Shown here: in pieces, positions 58,506 to 64,000 of the stretch
Layout of the letters: the number at the start of each line of letters is the position of its first letter
How positions within the stretch are numbered: the first letter of the stretch is position 1
Assembly: GCF_030053895.1 (NCBI RefSeq)
Contig: NZ_CP125781.1
Location: 4,216,001-4,280,000 of the forward strand
DNA length: 64,000 nt
Direction: 5' to 3'
Origin: Trabulsiella odontotermitis
GTDB taxonomy: Bacteria; Pseudomonadota; Gammaproteobacteria; Enterobacterales; Enterobacteriaceae
Position numbers and translations under genes: made by a program
The notes under the pieces: model-generated
Told to the model about the DNA's origin: nothing
Seen by the model: the letters and a program-made list of their open reading frames with translations, nothing else
Databases searched by the model: none

Positions 58506-60152
58506 TTATCGATCCTCTATCAGCAGCGCTTCCAGCAGGTCGAGATCGTGCAGCAGTTTTTGCAGCGTTTCGTTGCTGATCTGCCGGGTGGCGCGCAGAT
58601 GGTACAACTCGCCGCGTTCGGAGCGCAGCGCCGCCAGACGGAACCGGCGTTCAAGTTGTTCTTCCTGCCTCGACGTTTCAACATCGTTACGCCCGTCCGC
58701 ACGACGACGCAGGTTGCCAATAACGCGCGAACTCACCTCAGTCAGCAGTTGATTATCAATATTCTCTTCGGCATCCGCCGCCAGGCGCTCTTCCATCTTC
58801 TGAATCGAGACAATCGCCACTTCAGCGGTCGCCGCCCGCGCCAGGCGCTCTTCTTCGCGCTGCCGGGTGTGATCGCCTGATTCAACGTGCTGCAACAGGA
58901 GCGGCAGCATAATGACACCGACAAACAGCGAAAAGAGGATCACCCCGGCGGCGAGGAAAATCAGCTCATAGCGCGCCGGGAAGACGTCGCCATTCGGTAA
59001 CAGCAGCGGAATGGAGAGCACACCGGCCAGCGTAATCGCCCCGCGCACGCCCGCAAACGAGGCAATCAGCAGCTCGCGGGTACTCCATGACCCGAACTCC
59101 ATCGGCTTTTTCTTCAGGAAGCGCTGGCTGAAACGCTGCATCGTCCACAACCAGCCAAAACGCACCAGCATCAACGCGACATAAATCAGGATGATATCGG
59201 TGAACAGCATCCACAGTTCAACGTTGGGATCGGCCTCTGCCGCCACCAGTGAGGACTCAAGAATGCCGGGGAACTGCAACCCTAACAGCAGGAACACCAT
59301 GCCGTTAAAGACAAACTCCAGCATCGCCCAGGTGCTGTTGGCGCGCAGGCGCATCGCCAGCGGCGCGGTGCGCATGACGCCGGAGCGGGTGATGGTCATC
59401 CCGGCAGCCACTGCCGCCAGAATACCGGAGACGCCGATGTGTTCCGCAATCAGGTAGGACGCGAATGGTAACAGGAACAGCAGTACGATTTGCGTTGCCG
59501 GTTCATCACCGCCCCAGCGGCTAAGGAAACGCAGCGAACGGCCATACAGCCAGCTGACGATAAACCCGGCGAGGATGCCGCCAATCGCCACTTTGAGGAA
59601 TTCTACCGTTGCGCCGCCGACGGTAAACACCATCGTGCCCATCACCACGGCAACGGCAAATTTCAGCGACACCAGGCCCGACGCGTCGTTCATCAACGCT
59701 TCACCCTGCAGAATGCCCATGATTTTCTTCGGAATACGCCCTTCGCCGACGATCCCCGAGAGCGCTACCGCATCGGTTGGCGACAGCACTGCCGCCAGCG
59801 CAAACGCTGGCACCAGCGGAATACCCGGCACCACCCAGTAGATGAGGAAACCAATCCCCACCACGGTCACCAGCACCAGCGCCAGTGCCAGCCCTAAGAT
59901 CTCGCGCCCGTGTTCAAGAAATTCGCGGGTCGGCGTTTTCCAGCCATCCGCAAACAGCAGCGGCGGAATGAACAGCACCAGAAACAGTTCTGGATCGAAT
60001 TCAACGTGGAGGCCGAACGTCGGCCATGCCAGCAGCGCGCCAATGGCGATTTGCATCAACGGCAGCGGTACCTGGAAGGGCAGTACGCGTGTCACCACCC
60101 CCGACAGTGAGACCACGAGGGTCATGATGAGTATGGTAAAGAAAATTTCCAT
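58506..60152 (-). CDS. yjcE: CPA1-family Na+/H+ antiporter YjcE
   Basis: A 548-residue cation:proton antiporter with about twelve helices in the first ~410 residues. The family core 'LSPTDAVALSGIVGEGRIPKKIMGILQGEALMNDASGLV' (long, conserved over residues 125-163) contains the ND pair typical of CPA1 ('NDASG'), and 'SFAGVRGAITLAG' follows. The C-terminal ~130 residues are a charged, helical cytoplasmic domain. Substrate specificity is not settled. Confidence 0.95.
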   Translation of the reverse strand: MEIFFTILIMTLVVSLSGVVTRVLPFQVPLPLMQIAIGALLAWPTFGLHVEFDPELFLVLFIPPLLFADGWKTPTREFLEHGREILGLALALVLVTVVGIGFLIYWVVPGIPLVPAFALAAVLSPTDAVALSGIVGEGRIPKKIMGILQGEALMNDASGLVSLKFAVAVVMGTMVFTVGGATVEFLKVAIGGILAGFIVSWLYGRSLRFLSRWGGDEPATQIVLLFLLPFASYLIAEHIGVSGILAAVAAGMTITRSGVMRTAPLAMRLRANSTWAMLEFVFNGMVFLLLGLQFPGILESSLVAAEADPNVELWMLFTDIILIYVALMLVRFGWLWTMQRFSQRFLKKKPMEFGSWSTRELLIASFAGVRGAITLAGVLSIPLLLPNGDVFPARYELIFLAAGVILFSLFVGVIMLPLLLQHVESGDHTRQREEERLARAATAEVAIVSIQKMEERLAADAEENIDNQLLTEVSSRVIGNLRRRADGRNDVETSRQEEQLERRFRLAALRSERGELYHLRATRQISNETLQKLLHDLDLLEALLIEDR

Positions 60153-60266
60153 GCTATCCCTGTGTGCGATGTTTTCTTATAAGTGGTACTGAAGACTGAC
60201 GGTCCATGTCTGATAATAAAACATGATAATCAACGCAAGGGAAACAGGATGTGCCCGAAAAGCAGA

Positions 60267-60288
60267 AAGGGCGGCCTGAGCCGCCCTT
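60267..60288 (-). terminator. ghxP terminator
   Basis: aagggcggc-tcag-gccgccctt on the minus strand, followed by tctgctttt, lies 21 nt after the ghxP stop. Confidence 0.88.
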
Positions 60289-60308
60289 CATCCTGACGGT
60301 ATGACGAA

Positions 60309-61658
60309 TTAAATCGCCCAGCCGCCCGCGTAGAAGATCACCAGCGCGAGAGCGATCACTACTGTGCCAATGTTCAGCTTACGCCATTCACCGGACACGA
60401 CGCGGCCAATCACCAGCGTCGCGAAGCCGATCATGATCCCGGTAACGATGTTACAGGTGAGCACGATAAACACTGCTGTGATCAGCCCGGACATCGCATC
60501 AACGAAATCATTGAAATCAATTTTCGCCACGTTGCTCAGCATCAGCAGACCAACGTACATCAGCGCAGGCGCGGTCGCATACGCCGGAACCAGGTAAGAG
60601 AGCGGAGAGAGGAACAGGATCAGCAGGAACAGCACGCCGACGGTGATTGCCGTCAGACCGGTTTTACCGCCCGCTGCTGTACCGGCGGCGGATTCGATAT
60701 ACACTGCCGCTGGCGCCGCGCCGACGACTGCGGAGAACACGCTGCTCAGGGAGTCGGTGGTCAGCGCTTTACCGCCGTTGATGATCTGACCGTCTTTATC
60801 CAGCAGATTGGCCTGACCGGCTACCGCGCGGATGGTGCCCGTCGCGTCAAAGACCGCCGTCATCACCAGCGCCAGTACGCTCGGCAACACCACCGGGCTC
60901 AGCGCGCCCATGATATCCAGGCTGCCAATCAGTGATTTACCGCTCTCATCGCTCAGCGACGGCATGGCAAAGAAGCCGGAGAAATGAACGTTCGGGTCAA
61001 AAATCAGCCCCACGATGGAAACGCCGATGATGGTCAGCAGAATGCCGCCAGGCACTTTCATTTTTTCGAGGCCGATAATCACCGCCAGACCAATCAGCGA
61101 CATGATCACCGGGAAGCTGGCGAAATGGCCGAGAGAAACCGGTAAACCGTCCAGTGGGTTTTTGATCACCAGACCCACGCCGTTCGCTGCGATCAGCAAC
61201 AGGAACAGGCCGATACCAATCCCCGTGCCGTGCGCAATCCCCTGCGGCAGATTGCGCAGGATCCAGCTACGAATACCGGTGGCGGAAATGATGGTAAACA
61301 GCACCCCCATCAGGAAGACGGCGCCGAGCGCCACCGGAATGCTGATCTGCTGCCCCAACACCAGGCTGAACGCGGTAAACGCGGTCAGCGAAATGGCGCA
61401 GCCAATCGCCAGCGGCAGGTTCGCCCACAGTCCCATCACCAGCGAACCGATACCGGCAACCAGGCAGGTCGCGACAAACACGGCGGCAGGCGGGAAACCG
61501 GCTTTACCGAGCATGCCCGGCACCACAATCACGGAATACACCATCGCCAGAAAGGTCGTCAGACCGGCGACGATTTCCTGACGCACGGTACTGCCGCGAG
61601 CAGAGATTTTAAACCAGGCGTCAAGTGAACCGCCGGTACGCGCAGAAGGCGTAGACAT
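60309..61658 (-). CDS. ghxP: Guanine/hypoxanthine permease GhxP
   Basis: GhxP (YjcD) is a proton-driven importer of guanine and hypoxanthine of the NAT/NCS2 superfamily, AzgA branch. From ATG 61658 ('MSTPSARTGGSLDAWFKISA') it has 449 residues, equal to E. coli. About twelve to fourteen helices are visible; 'ANLPLAIGCAISLTAFTAFSLV' and 'TAVFDATGTIRAVAGQANLL' hold the purine-binding half-helices. Monocistronic, with its own terminator. Confidence 0.96.
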   Translation of the reverse strand: MSTPSARTGGSLDAWFKISARGSTVRQEIVAGLTTFLAMVYSVIVVPGMLGKAGFPPAAVFVATCLVAGIGSLVMGLWANLPLAIGCAISLTAFTAFSLVLGQQISIPVALGAVFLMGVLFTIISATGIRSWILRNLPQGIAHGTGIGIGLFLLLIAANGVGLVIKNPLDGLPVSLGHFASFPVIMSLIGLAVIIGLEKMKVPGGILLTIIGVSIVGLIFDPNVHFSGFFAMPSLSDESGKSLIGSLDIMGALSPVVLPSVLALVMTAVFDATGTIRAVAGQANLLDKDGQIINGGKALTTDSLSSVFSAVVGAAPAAVYIESAAGTAAGGKTGLTAITVGVLFLLILFLSPLSYLVPAYATAPALMYVGLLMLSNVAKIDFNDFVDAMSGLITAVFIVLTCNIVTGIMIGFATLVIGRVVSGEWRKLNIGTVVIALALVIFYAGGWAI

Positions 61659-62085
61659 AGAAAACATCCCCTAAGAGTTTTTATTTTATCGTTCGTCTGT
61701 CGGCGTGGTGGAACATCCACTGCCAGTTAAACGTCCTGTCCATGTGCAGCCTCGCGGCAAGGGGCGCCGGGAAAACGCAAACGTTTAACTCCGCGCTGAC
61801 AAAACGGCTAGTCAAAAAAGGCAAACGATTATCTGGCTTTTAGCGGGCCATTTTCAACAGAAGTTTGCGCCGTTTCGCCAAAAATTATCGTCGCTGCTGA
61901 AGAAACCGCCAGAAGATGCGCAAACGTTATCGTCGATGCGCAATCTGGCAACATGTTTCACATGCCGGTTAGAAAAATTTGTTCAAATTAACGATAGAAA
62001 CTGTGGGCGATCGGCGGAAAATTTTCGGCGAAAAAGTCGCCCGTTTTTGTGGCGAAGAGGCCGACATGGCATAGACTTAAAGTGT
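61659..62085. other. Spacer between ghxP and sraL
   Basis: About 430 bp without a protein gene. It must hold the ghxP promoter and leader (minus strand) and the sraL promoter (a tagactta sequence at 62072-62079 is a plausible -10). Short frames here lack ribosome sites. Confidence 0.6.
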
Positions 62086-62228
62086 CAGCACAACCCGGAA
62101 CCTCCAACCCCTGATGAGACGATGAGGGGTGCTGATGTCGGGGGAAACCCTCCCGTGTCTCAACGGGATAGAGCGAAAGACAAAGACCGGAAACGACTAA
62201 AGCGCCCTCTGTGGCGCTTTAGTTTTTT
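62086..62228 (+). ncRNA. sraL: Small RNA SraL (RyjA)
   Basis: A ~143-nt non-coding transcript opposite the soxR 3' end, in the position of SraL in E. coli and Salmonella, where it represses the trigger-factor mRNA tig and protects rho mRNA. It shows stem-loops at cacccctcatcgtc-type repeats (acccctgatgag / atgaggggt, 62109-62130) and cgggg/ccctcccg, and ends with a Rho-independent terminator taaagcgcc-ctctgt-ggcgcttta plus T6. The 3' terminator is clear; the 5' end is estimated. Confidence 0.78.
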
Positions 62229-62685
62229 ATTCGTCTTCAAGAAAGTGCGCGCCAGGTCCCTTCTCGCCGAGCTTATCGCCAGGGTTGCGCAGCGGGCAGT
62301 CAGTGCGCGACAGGCAGCCGCAACCGATGCAACCATCCAGTTGATCGCGCAGCGCCACCAGCGTGTGGATGCGGCTGTTCAGTTCCTCACGCCATTGAGA
62401 AGAAAGCTGTTTCCATTCTTTGGCGCTCAGCCTGTGCCCTTCCGGCAGCACGCCAAATGCCTCGCCAATGGTCGATAGCGGAATGCCAATGCGCTGGGCA
62501 ATCTTGATGATGGCCACATGACGCAGCACGTCACGACGGTAACGGCGCTGGTTTCCGGCGTTACGCGTACTTTTGATAAGTCCTTTGCTTTCATAGAAAT
62601 GCAGCGCAGAAACGGCAACACCGCTTCGTTTCGCCACTTCGCCGGGCGTCAGCAGGGATTTAATGCGGGGTGATTTCTTTTCCAT
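62227..62685 (-). CDS. soxR: Redox-sensitive activator SoxR
   Basis: SoxR is a MerR-family dimer with [2Fe-2S] clusters that turns on soxS when oxidised by redox-cycling drugs or nitric oxide. The 152-residue protein has the MerR helix-turn-helix ('LTPGEVAKRSGVAVSALHFYESKGLI'), a dimerisation helix and the cluster ligands Cys119, 122, 124 and 130 in 'CIGCGCLSRTDC'. Its stop lies inside the sraL terminator. Divergent from soxS. Confidence 0.98.
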   Translation of the reverse strand: MEKKSPRIKSLLTPGEVAKRSGVAVSALHFYESKGLIKSTRNAGNQRRYRRDVLRHVAIIKIAQRIGIPLSTIGEAFGVLPEGHRLSAKEWKQLSSQWREELNSRIHTLVALRDQLDGCIGCGCLSRTDCPLRNPGDKLGEKGPGAHFLEDE

Positions 62686-62696
62686 AAAGCGCTTTA

Positions 62697-62714
62697 CCTC
62701 AAGTTAACTTGAGG
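62697..62714 (+). promoter_or_regulatory. SoxR operator in the soxS promoter
   Basis: cctcaagttaacttgagg is a perfect 18-bp palindrome identical to the core of the E. coli SoxR box, in the 86-bp soxR-soxS spacer. Confidence 0.96.
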
Positions 62715-62771
62715 AATTATACTCGCCTTCAGACACTACGACGAATCGAAAAATGCAAAAAGAGGCCCTGT

Positions 62772-63101
62772 ATGTCCCATCAGGATATTATTCAAACGCT
62801 TATTGAATGGATTGATGAACATATCGATCAACCGCTTAACATTGACGTGGTCGCGAAAAAATCAGGTTACTCAAAGTGGTATCTGCAACGGATGTTCCGC
62901 ACCGTGACGCACCAGACGCTGGGGGATTACATTCGCCAGCGCAGGCTGCTGCTGGCGGCGGAGGCGCTGCGCACAACGCAACGTCCTATCTTTGATATCG
63001 CAATGGATTTAGGGTATGTCTCGCAGCAAACCTTCTCCCGGGTCTTCCGCCGCGAGTTCGACCGCACGCCGAGCGACTATCGCCATCAGATTTCCGCCTG
63101 A
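62772..63101 (+). CDS. soxS: AraC-family activator SoxS
   Basis: SoxS activates the superoxide and drug-resistance regulon (sodA, zwf, micF, acrAB and others). The 109-residue protein starts at 62772 ('MSHQDIIQTLIEWIDEHIDQ') and consists only of the two AraC helix-turn-helix units ('LNIDVVAKKSGYSKWYLQRMF' and 'IFDIAMDLGYVSQQTFSRVF'). The frame open to 62709 is leader. It overlaps the 3' end of pdeC by 16 nt, tail to tail. Confidence 0.97.
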   Translation: MSHQDIIQTLIEWIDEHIDQPLNIDVVAKKSGYSKWYLQRMFRTVTHQTLGDYIRQRRLLLAAEALRTTQRPIFDIAMDLGYVSQQTFSRVFRREFDRTPSDYRHQISA

Positions 63102-64000
63102 GGCATCCGCTGGCGGACCTGGCATGATGAAACATCCAGCCACTGCATAAATTCCTGCGGTGGCATGGCTTTCGCGAAATACCACCCCTGACAGAACTGC
63201 ACGCCCCGCTTCGCCAGCCACGAGACCTGCTCAACGGTTTCCACGCCCTCGGCAATGGTTTTCAGCCGCAGACTTTGCGCCATCTCGATAATATGTTCGG
63301 CGATCAAATGGCTGGTGCTGTTGGTGGTGAGCGTATCGATAAACGATTTATCGATTTTAAGAATATCGACGTTCAGCGAATAGAGGTTGTGCAGGTTGGA
63401 ATACCCGGTGCCAAAGTCGTCGATAGCCACTTCATAACCCGCCTGACGAAACGCCTGGATCACTGGCGTCGTTTTCGGCACATCAATAAACCCGCGCTCG
63501 GTGACTTCGATTTTAATTTGTTGTGCACGTACGCGATGGCTTTGCGCTTTTTCTGAGATCAGCGCAATCAGCCGTGAAGAATGGAAATCCGACGCGGAAA
63601 GATTAATGGCGATATACAGCTGTGGGTGTGTTGCCAGGAATTGCCCCATCTCCGCAAACATCTCTTCGACCACGTAATCGGTCACCTGCTCTATTAACGC
63701 CTCTTTTTCAGCAAGTGGAATAAATTCCGATGGGCTCATTATCTGACTATTGAAACCCGGCCAGCGCAGCAGCGCTTCGGCACCGACACAGCAATTATTT
63801 TTGATATCGACGATCGGCTGATAATGCAGGCGCAGTTGCCGCTTATTAAGCGCACGCTGGAGTTTGCGTCGCGGCGAGTTAATTTGCTGGCGGGTGCGTG
63901 ACCAGACCAACAAAATGAGCACGCTGCAGATCGCGCCTAATGGCAGCGTTAACGTCAGCTGATGCCAGAGATTTACGTAATAGCGGCGATCCTGTGTCGA
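63086..64000 (-). CDS. pdeC: Cyclic-di-GMP phosphodiesterase PdeC (YjcC), C-terminal part
   Basis: The frame is open to the right edge, so this is the last ~304 residues of a ~530-residue protein. It ends a membrane segment ('LTLTLPLGAICSVLILLVWS') and carries a full EAL domain: 'VGAEALLRWPG', 'AINLSASDFHS', 'DDFGTGYSNLHNL' and 'AEGVETVEQV'. The missing N-terminal part should hold the periplasmic CSS-motif redox domain. PdeC hydrolyses c-di-GMP; in Klebsiella its homologue is reported to be induced by oxidative stress via SoxRS, consistent with the neighbours. Catalytic residues visible here are intact. Confidence 0.94.
   Translation of the reverse strand, partial: STQDRRYYVNLWHQLTLTLPLGAICSVLILLVWSRTRQQINSPRRKLQRALNKRQLRLHYQPIVDIKNNCCVGAEALLRWPGFNSQIMSPSEFIPLAEKEALIEQVTDYVVEEMFAEMGQFLATHPQLYIAINLSASDFHSSRLIALISEKAQSHRVRAQQIKIEVTERGFIDVPKTTPVIQAFRQAGYEVAIDDFGTGYSNLHNLYSLNVDILKIDKSFIDTLTTNSTSHLIAEHIIEMAQSLRLKTIAEGVETVEQVSWLAKRGVQFCQGWYFAKAMPPQEFMQWLDVSSCQVRQRMPQAEI

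Noticed and set aside
1..64000. CRISPR arrays, insertion sequences or a complete prophage
   Set aside because: I saw no regularly spaced repeats, no transposase or integrase reading frame, and no phage structural genes; only satellite-type fragments near 23-24 kb.

Overview
The window is chromosome from an enteric gammaproteobacterium (Enterobacteriaceae, close to Escherichia, Citrobacter, Enterobacter and Leclercia). Gene order over most of its length follows the Escherichia coli 92-93 minute region, read in reverse: mscM-epmA-frdABCD-blc-gdx-ecnB-efp-epmB-yjeJ-yjeI-groLS-yjeH-fxsA-aspA-dcuA-cutA-dsbD-yjdC-pheU, then proP-yjcZ-crfC-phn-yjdP-fdhF-yjcO-gltP-acs-yjcH-actP-yjcE-ghxP-sraL-soxRS-pdeC. 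Identities rest on recognising protein sequences and motifs by eye; no search was run. The species is not assigned.

Region 1 (1-21.6 kb) is conserved core. It holds the EF-P modification set (epmA, efp, epmB), anaerobic fumarate respiration (frdABCD, aspA, dcuA) with an FNR-like site, the GroE chaperonin with a sigma-32 promoter, and the CutA/DsbD pair. Features easily missed here are a guanidine-II (mini-ykkC) riboswitch in front of gdx, a 48-residue entericidin B gene without its usual ecnA neighbour, and an EcnR-type regulator. There is no ampC between frdD and blc, where E. coli and C. freundii carry it.

Region 2 (21.5-32.7 kb) is the accessory part, starting at tRNA-Phe. It holds a 24-bp duplication of the tRNA 3' end behind a row of small hairpins, an AT-rich stretch with an unrecognised two-gene cassette, a P4-satellite-like remnant (ash-type overlapping frames), a gfcE-etp-etk polysaccharide-export cluster without gfcABCD, cbpA-cbpM, a NicO-family metal transporter, and a divergent ampR-ampC pair with its operator. 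The AmpC has Ala in place of the conserved Tyr221.

Region 3 (32.7-56.4 kb) returns to the core: proP, the crfC/yjcZ dynamin-like pair, a C-P lyase operon that lacks phnCDE and phnO (phnF-G-H-I-J-K-REP-L-M-N-P), the selenoprotein formate dehydrogenase fdhF with visible SECIS, sigma-54 promoter and FhlA sites, yjcO, gltP, and acs-yjcH-actP for acetate scavenging. The nrf nitrite-reductase operon, which lies between gltP and acs in E. coli, is absent.

Region 4 (56.4-64 kb) has a cidA/cidB-like pair with a divergent LysR regulator inserted between actP and yjcE, then yjcE, ghxP, the small RNA SraL overlapping the soxR 3' end, the soxR/soxS redox switch with its operator, and a 5'-truncated pdeC. 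I saw no CRISPR array, no intact transposase and no complete prophage.
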